DNA from: Comamonadaceae bacterium
GTDB taxonomy: Bacteria; Pseudomonadota; Gammaproteobacteria; Burkholderiales; Burkholderiaceae_C
Length of the DNA stretch: 64,000 nucleotides
Direction of reading: 5' to 3'
NCBI GenBank assembly: GCA_027488215.1
Contig: JAIYCB010000031.1
Span: 248,001-312,000, forward strand
Under the pieces are notes generated by a model. The model was given only the letters and a program-made list of their open reading frames with translations, was not told the origin of the DNA and searched no databases. Below are positions 31,502-40,284 of this stretch, in pieces. The position numbers and the translations under genes are program-made. Position 1 is the stretch's first letter; each line of letters begins with the position of its first letter.

Positions 31502-32107
31502 TTACTTGAAAAGGCTTTGCATCAATTTGAAGCTGGGGTGTTCTGCGGTGCGAATCCATTCAAACGCCACCATCTCGGCGGTCACCAACTCAGCGCCGGC
31601 ACCTGCCAGGCGATCGTAGGCAGCATCTCGGTTGCGCTCTGTGCGTGAGCTGCAGGCATCGGTCACCACCCACACCTCGAACTCTTCTTCAAGCAAATCC
31701 AGGGCCGTCTGCATCAAACAGATGTGGGCTTCGCACCCAGCCAGCACGATGGTTTTTCGCACCTCGGCACTCGCTTGGGGCTTTTGCAAGTGGCGTGGCA
31801 GGCTGCGGGCATTACCTCGGGGAGCCTGAGCAGGCTCCGGCTGCAGCCATTCACCGAGACCCTCCTCCACCGCGCTGAACTGCATTTTGGCCAACACTTT
31901 GCGGCAGTGGCTGCGGATCTCGGCAGGCATTTCGCCCAAACGCGAAGGATTTTGCTCGGTGCCCCAGGTGGGCACATCCAGAGCTTGGGCCAAAGTGGCC
32001 AGGCGGGCTGCGTTGGCCCACACCACATCGGCGTCCAACATGGCGGGCTTCAAACGGGATTGGTAATCCACCAGCACCAACTGACTTTCATCCACATCGA
32101 TCAACAT
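31502..32107 (-). CDS. Isochorismatase-like cysteine hydrolase
   Basis: This is a 201-residue member of the isochorismatase-like hydrolase superfamily, which includes nicotinamidases and related amidases. The catalytic triad can be placed at D14 (VLVDYQSRL), K74 (LAKMQFSA) and C130 (AGCEAHICLMQTALDLL). The protein is longest-type with an insertion around residues 85-112. Substrate is unknown; ycaC-like proteins resemble it. It lies upstream of prpE on the same strand and diverges from the NlpC/P60 gene, so it probably has its own promoter in the 135-base divergent gap. Confidence 0.85.
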   Translation of the reverse strand: MLIDVDESQLVLVDYQSRLKPAMLDADVVWANAARLATLAQALDVPTWGTEQNPSRLGEMPAEIRSHCRKVLAKMQFSAVEEGLGEWLQPEPAQAPRGNARSLPRHLQKPQASAEVRKTIVLAGCEAHICLMQTALDLLEEEFEVWVVTDACSSRTERNRDAAYDRLAGAGAELVTAEMVAFEWIRTAEHPSFKLMQSLFK

Positions 32108-32242
32108 GTTCAGTCCTCATATTTTCTTGTCCAAGATTGTCGCAGCAGCAACGACACCCGAAAAAAATGGACTGGTTGAACAAAACACACCCCACAGAAA
32201 ACCCCTCTTTTAATTCAAAAATATCCGTTATGCTGTTAAGTT

Positions 32243-32806
32243 ATGCGTTGGCTCATTTTTTTATCACTCGCTGTAGCCCTGAACCAGCCCGTGTGGTCTT
32301 CCCCGACAGAAGAAACACCTGCAACAAGCTTGGTCGAACGAAGTCTGGTCTCACAGTTGAGCACCCAATTGAGCGCGGTCAAAGGCAAAGCCAGCGACCA
32401 GGCCGCAGGCATGGTAGAGCAGGCGATGGATTTGCTGGGTGTTCCTTACCGCCGGGGTGGTAACAGTGAAAGCACAGGTTTTGATTGCAGCGGCTTTGTG
32501 CGCCACTTGTACGAGAAATCAGTCGGACAAATTTTGCCGCGCCGTGCGGTTGATCAAGCACGCGCCACCGAAGTCATCGACCGCGAAGAACTGAAACCGG
32601 GCGATTTGGTGTTTTTCAATACCATGCGCCGTGCCTTCAGTCATGTGGGCATTTACGTGGGTGATGGCAAATTCATCCACGCCCCGCGCGCAGGCAAATC
32701 GGTCAACGTCGATGACATGCGCAGCGCTTATTGGCAAAAACGCTTCAACGGCGCACGCCGCGTGCCCGTGAACGATAACAATCCAAAAAATGAAAACTCA
32801 AATTGA
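32243..32806 (+). CDS. NlpC/P60 peptidoglycan hydrolase
   Basis: This is a secreted or lipoprotein-like cell-wall hydrolase that cleaves D-Glu-mDAP-type peptide bonds. The 187 residues start with a short signal peptide (MRWLIFLSLAVALNQPVWS), then a Thr/Ser/Gln linker and an NlpC/P60 domain. The domain has catalytic C82 (GFDCSGFVRHLY), H134 (AFSHVGIYVGDG) and H146 (KFIHAPRAG). No lipobox cysteine is seen in the signal. Its last 17 bases overlap the start of the following glyoxalase-like gene, so the two may be co-expressed. Confidence 0.9.
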   Translation: MRWLIFLSLAVALNQPVWSSPTEETPATSLVERSLVSQLSTQLSAVKGKASDQAAGMVEQAMDLLGVPYRRGGNSESTGFDCSGFVRHLYEKSVGQILPRRAVDQARATEVIDREELKPGDLVFFNTMRRAFSHVGIYVGDGKFIHAPRAGKSVNVDDMRSAYWQKRFNGARRVPVNDNNPKNENSN

Positions 32807-33497
32807 TCACCTCGTGGTGATGGCTGCATCCCTAGAACAAGGAGTGCAATGGTGCGAAGACACCCTCGGCATCACACCCGGCCCCGGAGGTGAACATGAA
32901 AAATACGGCACCCATAACCGCCTCTTCAAGATTGCCACGCCCGAATTTCCCTTGGCTTATTTCGAAATCATCGCGATCAACCCCGCGGCCGTGATTCCAA
33001 AACGCTCTCAAGTTCCGCGCTGGTTCGACATGGACAACGCCGCTTTGCAAAAGGCTGTGGCGCAAGGCCCCCGTCTCATCCACTTTGTCAGCAGCACCGA
33101 AGACGTCAAGGCCGCTCGGCATGTGCTGCGAACCCAGGGCATCGAGCGCGGTCAGGTGGTGCATGCCAGCCGCAAATCGAGCAAAGGCATGATCAACTGG
33201 CAAATCACCGTGCGCGAAGACGGCGAACGCATGTTCAACGGTTGCTTGCCCACCTTGATTCAGTGGGGCAAGCCCGAAGCGACTGACCCACTGCGTCTTC
33301 ACCCGCGCAACAGCCTGCCTCGCTCCGGCGTGACGCTGCAAAGTCTGACCGTGAATCACCCCAGCGGTGCCAAGCTGCAAGCCGCCTTTGACGCCATCGG
33401 TTTGGCCAACATTGCCATCGAAACCGGCCCAGCCAACTTGGTGGCCAACTTGCAAACCCCCAAAGGCCTGGTGCAGCTGCAAAGTCTGGGGATTTAG
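32790..33497 (+). CDS. Glyoxalase-like (VOC superfamily) protein
   Basis: The 235-residue protein begins MKTQIDHLVVMAASLEQGVQWCEDTLG, the beta-alpha-beta opening of a VOC/glyoxalase-like domain (Glyoxalase_3 type). It continues with HNRLFKIATPEFPLAYFEIIAINP, a metal-site-like strand. Substrate is unknown. It overlaps the NlpC/P60 gene by 17 bases. Its stop overlaps the stop of the convergent MFS gene by four bases. Confidence 0.8.
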   Translation: MKTQIDHLVVMAASLEQGVQWCEDTLGITPGPGGEHEKYGTHNRLFKIATPEFPLAYFEIIAINPAAVIPKRSQVPRWFDMDNAALQKAVAQGPRLIHFVSSTEDVKAARHVLRTQGIERGQVVHASRKSSKGMINWQITVREDGERMFNGCLPTLIQWGKPEATDPLRLHPRNSLPRSGVTLQSLTVNHPSGAKLQAAFDAIGLANIAIETGPANLVANLQTPKGLVQLQSLGI

Positions 33498-34669
33498 GTC
33501 TCTTTGGGCAAAGCCAGCAGCAGCGCCATGCCCACAAGCATCACCACGGCTGTCAGCCACAAAGCACCTTTGAAACTGCCCGTGGCCTGCGCCATGGCCC
33601 CAGCCACGACGGGCGCAATCATTTGCGCAGCGCCATAACTCAGGGTCAAACGGGCCATGGCCTTGCCCGGGTTGTGGGGCGCACGTCGGCCCACCAAGGC
33701 CAAGGTCAGGCTGACAATGCCAATGAAGGTTGCGCCATAACCCACAGCCCCTGCCAAGGCGGCCACCAGTGATCCCGACAAAGCCGGTAACACAATGGAC
33801 ACGGTCTGCAAACCAAACGCCAGCAGCAAAGCGGGAATATCGCCCAGCTTTCGGGCCACGCGGTCCCACAAAAAAACGGCAGGCATGGCCGCCAATCCCA
33901 CCAGCGCCCAAACCAATGCGCCTTGCCCTGCCAAAGCCGGTTCGCGCTCCACAATGGCCACAGTGAAGGTGGCGCTGATGACAAATCCCCAGCCCGCCGC
34001 AAAATAGCTCAGTGCCATGGTCGCCATCCAGCGGCGCGAGACCTGCGGCTGCGCCTGGTTGACCACTGCAGCGGTGGGCAAGGGCGGCACCGGCGGGCGC
34101 CACAACCAAGCCGGTACAAAAAACACCAAGCCCAGCGCGGTAAAAGCCAACCACTGGTCCGACCACAGCGTCCAGATGCCAGACAGAACCCATGCGCCCA
34201 GCGCCGACACCACAATGCCCAGCCCCAAGCCGATGAACAACACCCCCAGCTCGGGCCTGCGACCCTCGCGCATCAGCCAACCCAGCACCAGGCCCGATCC
34301 GAGCAACATGCCTGAGGCCCCGCACAAACCACCCAAAAAGCGCCACAGCCCCCAAGCAGGCAACCAGCTCGACAGCGCCATGGCCGCTGTGGTGAGCAAG
34401 GCCATCCATAGACCCGCGCTGTAGAAACGGTGACGCCAACGGACATCGTCCATCCAGGCGGTCACCAAGGCACCGACAATGTAGCCCGCGTAATTGACCG
34501 CTGCCAATCCCCCAGCGGCCGCATCGTTCAAACCGGTTTGCGCCTGCATGGCGGGCAACAAGGGGGTGTAGGCAAAGCGGGCCAGGCCGATGGTCAGGAC
34601 CAGACCACTAATGCCCCCGACCATGACTTGCCAAGGGTGCAGCGAACGGGGAATGGAAGTGACTTGCAT
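33494..34669 (-). CDS. YbfB/YjiJ-type major facilitator transporter
   Basis: This is a 391-residue inner-membrane protein with about 12 hydrophobic helices. The N-terminal SLHPWQVMVGGISGLVLTIGLARFAYTPLLPAMQAQ is the YbfB/YjiJ family hallmark (GLARFAYTPLLP), followed by NYAGYIVGAL and RFLGGLCGASGMLLGSGLVL. The ATG at 34669 is preferred over a longer frame to 34786, whose first 39 residues are not family-like. Substrate is unknown. It diverges from a Bug receptor gene and converges on the VOC gene. Confidence 0.85.
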   Translation of the reverse strand: MQVTSIPRSLHPWQVMVGGISGLVLTIGLARFAYTPLLPAMQAQTGLNDAAAGGLAAVNYAGYIVGALVTAWMDDVRWRHRFYSAGLWMALLTTAAMALSSWLPAWGLWRFLGGLCGASGMLLGSGLVLGWLMREGRRPELGVLFIGLGLGIVVSALGAWVLSGIWTLWSDQWLAFTALGLVFFVPAWLWRPPVPPLPTAAVVNQAQPQVSRRWMATMALSYFAAGWGFVISATFTVAIVEREPALAGQGALVWALVGLAAMPAVFLWDRVARKLGDIPALLLAFGLQTVSIVLPALSGSLVAALAGAVGYGATFIGIVSLTLALVGRRAPHNPGKAMARLTLSYGAAQMIAPVVAGAMAQATGSFKGALWLTAVVMLVGMALLLALPKET

Positions 34670-34851
34670 CGCAGGGCCAAGTATCCACGCATTTAGGACT
34701 TGCGACGAAGTCACAGCAAGTCGAGCGCTGATGCTGGGGCAACAGCGGGAGACGTCCCGAACATGACACCCAGCCCCCTCTGACAAAGGGTTTTCACCAT
34801 CCCCAGCCAGACAGGCAGGCCCCTAAAGTGAAAGAACAAGGAGAAATGTTC

Positions 34852-35886
34852 ATGCCCACTCGTTCCGCCACACCTCAAGCATCCACGCTGTCCACACCCT
34901 GGTCTGCCCGTCGTATCGCCAACCCCCTTCGCCGCGGCCTTGGTGGCCTGTTGTTGGGACTGGGCGCTTTGAGCGCCATCGGAGTTTCGGCACAAACTTT
35001 CCCCACCAAACCCGTGCGCCTGGTGGTCACTTTCCCATCCGGTGGTGCGCCCGACATCCTGGCACGGCTGTTCAGCGAAAAAGCCCAACTGGGCTTTCCC
35101 GTGGTGGTGGACAACCGTCCCGGCGCGGGTGGCAACATCGGTGCCGACAACGTCGCCAAATCCCCAGGCGATGGTCACACCATCGTGATGGGCACTGTGG
35201 GCACCCATTCCATCAATGGCGCCCTCTACGAAAAAATGCCCTACGACATGGTCAAGGACTTCAGCCCCATCTCGCTGATCGCCTCCGCCCCCAACTTGCT
35301 GGTGGTGAACAACGCCCTGCCCGTCAAAAACGTGCCTGAGCTGATCGCCTACATGAAGGCCAACCCCAACAAGTTGTCGTTTGGCTCCCCTGGCATTGGC
35401 ACCTCGGTGCACGTCTCGGGCGAGTTGTTCAAATCCCTCACGGGCACAAGCATGACGCACGTGCCCTACAAAGGCCGTCAATTCGCCATCCCCGACCTGA
35501 TTGGCGGCAGCATCCAGGTGATGTTTGACAACATGCCATCGGCCCTGCCGATGGCCAAAGAGGGAAAGATCCGGGCCTTGGCACAAACCACGGCCAGGCG
35601 CTCACCCGCCGCACCCGATGTGCCCACCGTGGCCGAGTCGGTGCCGGGCTTTGAAGCCACCACCTGGTTTGCCATGTTTGCACCCGCCAACGTGCCGCGC
35701 CCCGTGATCGACCGCTTGAACGCAGAAGTGCTGCGCGTATTCAGACTGCCCGATGTGCAAGAACGCCTGAAAACACTGGGCCTGGATGCCATCTTGTCCA
35801 CCCCGGAAGAGTTGGCCCGCTACCAAGCGACCGAAATCACCAAGTGGGCCAAGGTGGTCAAAGAATCGGGTGCCAAAGCAGAATAA
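34852..35886 (+). CDS. Bug-family tripartite tricarboxylate receptor
   Basis: This is a periplasmic solute-binding protein of the Bug (TctC-like) family. The 344-residue product has an N-terminal export signal with a hydrophobic core (GLGGLLLGLGALSAIG) and a cut site near VSAQTFPTKPVRLVV. The family motifs FPSGGAPDILAR, VVDNRPGAGGNIGADNVAKS and MTHVPYKGRQFAIPDLIGG follow. The ATG at 34852 has a GGAG site eight bases upstream; earlier GTG/ATG codons lack a spaced site. No TctA/TctB transporter genes are nearby, as is usual for orphan Bug proteins. Ligand unknown. Confidence 0.9.
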   Translation: MPTRSATPQASTLSTPWSARRIANPLRRGLGGLLLGLGALSAIGVSAQTFPTKPVRLVVTFPSGGAPDILARLFSEKAQLGFPVVVDNRPGAGGNIGADNVAKSPGDGHTIVMGTVGTHSINGALYEKMPYDMVKDFSPISLIASAPNLLVVNNALPVKNVPELIAYMKANPNKLSFGSPGIGTSVHVSGELFKSLTGTSMTHVPYKGRQFAIPDLIGGSIQVMFDNMPSALPMAKEGKIRALAQTTARRSPAAPDVPTVAESVPGFEATTWFAMFAPANVPRPVIDRLNAEVLRVFRLPDVQERLKTLGLDAILSTPEELARYQATEITKWAKVVKESGAKAE

Positions 35887-35903
35887 GCCGGCCAAGGCCA
35901 GTC

Positions 35904-37973
35904 TTAGGGCTGCAAATGCAGCGCCAGCAGCAACACCTGTGAAGCGCCCTGCTCGCGCAACAGGGTTGCGGCCAGGGTGGCGGTCCAACGGCTTCGGACA
36001 ACCGTACCTACCAAGAGCACAGGACCCGGGGGCATGAACGGGTCGGCCGTCATTACAACGGCCTTTTCCAGATGGGCCACCACGGGCGTGGCAGACGAGT
36101 CATCGGGCGCGGGCCCACCCACCCAACTGAACACATCGTGCAAAGGCAAGCGGCCCTTATGGGCGATGTGCTGGGCCAAGGTGCGGTTGGCGGCCATGTC
36201 GGGCGCGGGCAGCGGTACCACGCAAACCGGACGAGCAGGCCAGCTTTTGGCCCAGCGGCCAAGGGTGGCCACAGCCCCCGCCAGCAGCGCAGGGGGCAGC
36301 TCACCGCTGGCGCCGCGCTGAAGGGCTTGCAACTCGGCCACCCAAGCTGGGTCATCAGCAAAAGCCACGGCACGGCCCGAGTCAAACCCGCGAATCTTGC
36401 CTTTGCGCCCGACCTCACTTGGCCAGCGCTTGCGCGGCTCGATGTCTACGTCCATGCCGCGCAAGAAATCACGGGCCGCGATCAGTTTGTCTTGAGATGG
36501 CGTCAGACCCGGAAACGGCAGCCGCCCAGTGCACACCGAGCAGCGCCCACACGGCGCAGGCGACGGGTCGTCCAAGGCTGTCTGCAAATACGACATCAGG
36601 CAGCCTTGGCCGTGCGCGTATTGGCGCATGATGCCCGCCTCTTGCTGGCGCACCTGGGCCAAAGCCGTCCACTTGGCCGTGTCGTGCAGATAGGGCACAC
36701 CCGTGGCGCGCCACGCCGTGCCGTCTTTGTCCACCACGCCCTCCACTGCCAAAATTTTGAGCAGCGCCTCCAAACGCCCCCGGCGCACGCCCGTGTCGGC
36801 TTCGATCTCGATCAGGCTGCGCTCATCACGACCCAAGCTGGCGAGCACTTTGGCAGCCGTAGCGGCATCGGGTGTGGAAGCCGTGGCGAAGTAATCCCAA
36901 ATGCGCTCATCGGCGTCGGAGGGCAGCAACACGCCTTCGGCATGCGACACCGCCCTGCCCGCTCGCCCCACCTGCTGGTAATAGGCCACCGGGGTCGAAG
37001 GCGAGCCCACATGCACGCAAAAACCCAGGTCGGGCTTGTCATAACCCATGCCCAGTGCCGATGTCGCCACCACCGCCTTGACCTGGTTGTGACGCAAACG
37101 GTCTTCCACTTTCAGGCGTGTGTCGGCATCGGTTTGTCCGCTGTAAGCGTCCACCGCATGGCCGCAACTGCGCAAAAACGCGGCAAGACGCTCGGCCTCG
37201 GCCACCGTCAGCACATACACAATGCCCGATCCGGGCAACTGCTCCAGCGCGTCGGCAATCCAGGCGTAGCGCTGCAAGGGCGAGAGCCCCGGCACTACCG
37301 ACAACGTGAGCGAGGTGCGCGCCAGCGTGCCGCGAAACGTCACCGTGTTCGCGCCCAATTGCTTGCCGATGTCCAAAGTGACCCGCTCGTTGGCCGTGGC
37401 CGTAGTAGCCAGCACGCTGGCCGTCGGCGTGGACAACAGCGCCCGCGCCAAGCGCTGGTAATCAGGCCGAAAGTCAAATCCCCAATCACTGATGCAATGC
37501 GCCTCGTCGATGACGATCAGGCCCACCCGCGCCAGCAAAGCGCCCAGCCGCGCGGCAAATCGCGGGTTACCCAACCGCTCAGGTGAGACCAGCAGCACAT
37601 CGATGGCGTCATCGTCCAGCCGCTGGAACACCTCGTCCCAGTCGTCGATGTTGGTGGAATTGACCGTGGCGGCCTTCAAGCCCGCCCGCTCGGCCGCGCT
37701 CACCTGGTCGCGCATGAGGGCCAAGAGCGGCGACACCACGAGCGTGGGGCCCGCGCCCATGTTGCGGATGGCGTGTGTGGCCGCCCAATACACCGCCGAC
37801 TTTCCCCAGCCCGTGGCCTGCACCACCAGCACACGCGAGGCGGGTTGCAGCAAGGCATGCACGGCGTCCACCTGATCGGGTCGCGGCGCAGCACCCGATC
37901 CGGCCAGTCGGGCCAGCACGGTGTTCATGTGGGTTTGCGCAAAGGCGCGGTCTTTGGCGTGGTAAGTGTGCAT
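35904..37973 (-). CDS. RecQ-like helicase with C-terminal phosphoribosyltransferase-like domain
   Basis: This is a superfamily 2 DNA helicase of 689 residues. It shows Walker A ATGWGKS (53-59), DEAH at 156-159 (VIDEAHCISDWGFDFRPDY), the RecA2 motif QQVGRAGRA, and a RecQ zinc cysteine cluster (GCLMSYLQ ... CGRCSVC). After about residue 540 it continues into a segment like those fused to actinobacterial RecQ proteins (PVCVVPLPAPDMA, VLLVGTVVRSRWTATLAATLL). There a PRPP loop would read VLLVDD-x-TGWT, but here the two acidic residues are G and T. The ATG at 37973 has a GGGAG site. It diverges from the RbgA gene. It is not the canonical RecQ because the HRDC domain is absent. Confidence 0.85.
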   Translation of the reverse strand: MHTYHAKDRAFAQTHMNTVLARLAGSGAAPRPDQVDAVHALLQPASRVLVVQATGWGKSAVYWAATHAIRNMGAGPTLVVSPLLALMRDQVSAAERAGLKAATVNSTNIDDWDEVFQRLDDDAIDVLLVSPERLGNPRFAARLGALLARVGLIVIDEAHCISDWGFDFRPDYQRLARALLSTPTASVLATTATANERVTLDIGKQLGANTVTFRGTLARTSLTLSVVPGLSPLQRYAWIADALEQLPGSGIVYVLTVAEAERLAAFLRSCGHAVDAYSGQTDADTRLKVEDRLRHNQVKAVVATSALGMGYDKPDLGFCVHVGSPSTPVAYYQQVGRAGRAVSHAEGVLLPSDADERIWDYFATASTPDAATAAKVLASLGRDERSLIEIEADTGVRRGRLEALLKILAVEGVVDKDGTAWRATGVPYLHDTAKWTALAQVRQQEAGIMRQYAHGQGCLMSYLQTALDDPSPAPCGRCSVCTGRLPFPGLTPSQDKLIAARDFLRGMDVDIEPRKRWPSEVGRKGKIRGFDSGRAVAFADDPAWVAELQALQRGASGELPPALLAGAVATLGRWAKSWPARPVCVVPLPAPDMAANRTLAQHIAHKGRLPLHDVFSWVGGPAPDDSSATPVVAHLEKAVVMTADPFMPPGPVLLVGTVVRSRWTATLAATLLREQGASQVLLLALHLQP

Positions 37974-38078
37974 AGCGTTCTCCCTGAAATTTTGTTTGTG
38001 GCATTTTGCGACCAAGTGGGGCCGTCGAGAAGTCAAGGACAATCACCATCTTTGACATCTGGTCTTCAGCGGCTTTCT

Positions 38079-39005
38079 ATGGCGATTCAATGGTTCCCCG
38101 GACACATGCACCTCACGCGCAAGGCGATCGGGGAGCGCATCAAAGACATCGACGTTGTCATCGAGATGCTGGATGCTCGCCTGCCCGGCTCGAGCGCCAA
38201 CCCCATGCTGGCCGAGTTGATCAAGGGCAAGCCCGCTCTCAAGATCTTGAGCAAGCAAGACCTGGCCGACCCAGCCCGCACCGCACAGTGGCTGGCCCAC
38301 TACAACGCCCTGCCCGGCGTGAGCGCCCTTGGCCTCGACACCAGCATGAGCTCGCCCGCCAATGCACTGATCGACGCCTGTAAGCAGTTAGCCCCCAACC
38401 GGGGCGGCATGGTCAAGCCCATGCGGGTGCTCATTTGTGGCATCCCCAACGTGGGCAAGTCCACCCTGATCAACACCCTCAAAGGCAAACGCGCTGCCAA
38501 GACGGGCGACGAAGCGGGTGTGACCAAGCAGGAAGCAAGGGTCGCCCTGGCCGACGACTTTTACCTGTATGACACCCCCGGCGTGCTGTGGCCGCGCATC
38601 ATCGTGGAGCAAAGTGGCTTCAACCTGGCCGCCAGCGGTGCGATTGGCGTGAACGCGTTTGACGAAGAGGTGGTAGCGCTGGAGTTGCTGAATTACCTGA
38701 TTCCACATTACCCGCAAGCCCTGTCCGAGCGCTACAAGGTGCAAGACGTGGCCAGCCACACCGACGAAAGCCTGCTCGAAGCCATCGCCCGCCAACGCGG
38801 TGCCATCCAAAGCGGTGGGCGAGTGAACACCACCAAAGCCGCCGAAATCGTGATTCATGACTTCCGGAGCGCTGCCTTGGGACGACTGACGCTGGAAACC
38901 CCTGAAGAATTTGCCCTTTGGCTGGCCGAAGGTAAAAGAGCCGATGCCGATCGGGCGCAGCGCAAAAAACCTGCAACGCCACCCAAAAATTCCCAACGCC
39001 GCTGA
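38079..39005 (+). CDS. rbgA: Ribosome biogenesis GTPase YlqF/RbgA-type
   Basis: This is a circularly permuted GTPase of the YlqF/RbgA family that assists late assembly of the large ribosomal subunit. In the 308 residues the motif order is G4 (LSKQDLAD, 57-63), G1 (GIPNVGKST, 121-129) and G3 (DTPG, 165-168), which proves the permutation. It opens MAIQWFPGHMHLTRKAI, the family signature. The C-terminal part is the ANTAR-like helical domain, with a Lys/Arg-rich tail. The frame runs upstream through recQ, but the ATG at 38079 is clearly the start. Confidence 0.94.
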   Translation: MAIQWFPGHMHLTRKAIGERIKDIDVVIEMLDARLPGSSANPMLAELIKGKPALKILSKQDLADPARTAQWLAHYNALPGVSALGLDTSMSSPANALIDACKQLAPNRGGMVKPMRVLICGIPNVGKSTLINTLKGKRAAKTGDEAGVTKQEARVALADDFYLYDTPGVLWPRIIVEQSGFNLAASGAIGVNAFDEEVVALELLNYLIPHYPQALSERYKVQDVASHTDESLLEAIARQRGAIQSGGRVNTTKAAEIVIHDFRSAALGRLTLETPEEFALWLAEGKRADADRAQRKKPATPPKNSQRR

Positions 39006-39038
39006 GCCTCGCGAGACGTTTTTTGAACTCCTGACCGC

Positions 39039-39503
39039 TCAGACTGCGGCCATCCTGCTCATTTGCGCAGCACGCTGGACAGCGCGGATGATGCGTTCGT
39101 GCGCACCACAGCGACACAGGTGTTTGTCCAGTGCCTGACAAATCTGCGCCCGAGTGGGCTCGGGGGTGTTTTGCAGCAAAGCGCTGGCAGTGACCAAAAT
39201 GCCGCTCAGACAATAGCCGCACTGGCCCGCGTTTTCTTCCACAAAGGCTTGTTGCAAAACATGGGGTTTTTCGGGCGTGCCCAGCCCCTCCAGCGTGGTC
39301 ACGGCATGGCCTTTCACCGCCCACAGCGGCAAATTGCAGGACGTTTGGGGACGCCTGTCAACCAGCACCACGCAAGCGCCACACTCGCCTTCACCACAGC
39401 CCAACTTGGGGCCCGACAAACCCAACTCATCACGCAAAATACTGAGCAAAGGGGTTTTTTCTGGCGCAGCGATGGCGATGTTCCTGGCGTTGATGTTGAG
39501 CAT
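39039..39503 (-). CDS. 2Fe-2S subunit of a molybdenum hydroxylase (IorA-like)
   Basis: This is the small electron-transfer subunit of an IorAB-type (isoquinoline 1-oxidoreductase or aldehyde oxidase-like) enzyme. The 154 residues carry both [2Fe-2S] sites: C36, C41, C44 and C56 (plant-ferredoxin type, GCGEGECGACVV) and C95, C98, C130 and C132 (QCGYCLSG, CRCG). A GGAG site precedes the ATG at 39503. It is the last gene of the Bug-large subunit-ModA-like-small subunit cluster. Real substrate is unknown; isoquinoline oxidation is only the founding example. Confidence 0.92.
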   Translation of the reverse strand: MLNINARNIAIAAPEKTPLLSILRDELGLSGPKLGCGEGECGACVVLVDRRPQTSCNLPLWAVKGHAVTTLEGLGTPEKPHVLQQAFVEENAGQCGYCLSGILVTASALLQNTPEPTRAQICQALDKHLCRCGAHERIIRAVQRAAQMSRMAAV

Positions 39504-39521
39504 CGGCTGTCTCCGGTTATT

Positions 39522-40283
39522 TCAGGACACACACGCAAAACCGAGCGCTGATCGCATGGCTTGCTGACTGGGTGAGCACAAGTAACGACCTAGATCGCAT
39601 GCCACCGACCAAGCTGTTTGTGTCTCCGAATCTTGGTTGTCAGGGTGTGACCGAATGGCAGCCACGGCGTATTCGGTGGACAGAGCGTAAGGGGCCGGAA
39701 AAGCGCCCAAGTAATGGGCATGAGGCGCCGTTTGAACCTCGGTCGACTGGGCGCATGCCATCACGCGTTGACCAGCATGAGCGGACAAGGCAGCCACCGC
39801 TTGAGCGCCCCCAGCGAAGGACTCCACGGCGGGCATGTCCGATGGAGGGATGGCCAGTTCGTCGAGCACACGCTGCAAATGCCGCCCACCCGAAGACTGC
39901 TGCAGATCCGGCACCAGCAATACATCCAAGGAGATCAGGGACTGACGCAAAGCCTCAACTGTTTCGACGCAATAGGCTTGGCCATCGCCAGCCGCTGCCA
40001 CCCAACCGGTGTCTGCTTGCCCCAAGGACCCCAGCCACTCGATGCGATGGGGCCAGCGGCTTTGCAAACTGCGGATGGCGTCGGGTGTGAGTACGCACAG
40101 GTGGCAGTCCTGCCCTTCTGTCAATCGGCGGTCCAACTCGTCCAACGTGCTTTGCAAAGCTGCATAACGCGTCCGGTACTGGGCCTTTGGCGACCATTGA
40201 GGCAAGGCCAGGCATTGATCGATCCAGACACGTCCGGCACCGGCGCTGCAAATTTCCACCAGAGGTAATGTCCATGAGCTCAT
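39522..40283 (-). CDS. ModA-like substrate-binding protein without signal peptide
   Basis: The 253 residues resemble periplasmic binding proteins of the molybdate/ModA type (LCVLTPDAIRSL, LDVLLVPDLQQSSGGRHLQRVLDELAI, VMACAQSTEV). They start directly MSSWTLPLVEICSAGAG without a hydrophobic signal, so the protein is probably cytoplasmic. It lies between the large and small subunit genes of a molybdenum hydroxylase, one base after the large subunit stop and 18 bases before the small subunit start. A role in cofactor supply or regulation is possible, but unproven. Relatives near iorAB genes are known to me only as uncharacterised. Confidence 0.7.
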   Translation of the reverse strand: MSSWTLPLVEICSAGAGRVWIDQCLALPQWSPKAQYRTRYAALQSTLDELDRRLTEGQDCHLCVLTPDAIRSLQSRWPHRIEWLGSLGQADTGWVAAAGDGQAYCVETVEALRQSLISLDVLLVPDLQQSSGGRHLQRVLDELAIPPSDMPAVESFAGGAQAVAALSAHAGQRVMACAQSTEVQTAPHAHYLGAFPAPYALSTEYAVAAIRSHPDNQDSETQTAWSVACDLGRYLCSPSQQAMRSALGFACVS

Positions 40284-40284
40284 G

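Noticed and set aside
32832-34439. 535-residue minus-strand frame over the VOC and MFS genes
   Set aside because: Runs in another frame through the MFS gene and antisense to the VOC gene. Gly/Ala-rich with no transmembrane or domain logic.
36072-37586. 504-residue frame opposite recQ
   Set aside because: Antisense shadow of the helicase gene; Arg/His/Gln-rich with no motif.
37773-38078. N-terminal extension of the RbgA-like GTPase
   Set aside because: It reads antisense through recQ. The family start MAIQWFPGHM is at 38079.
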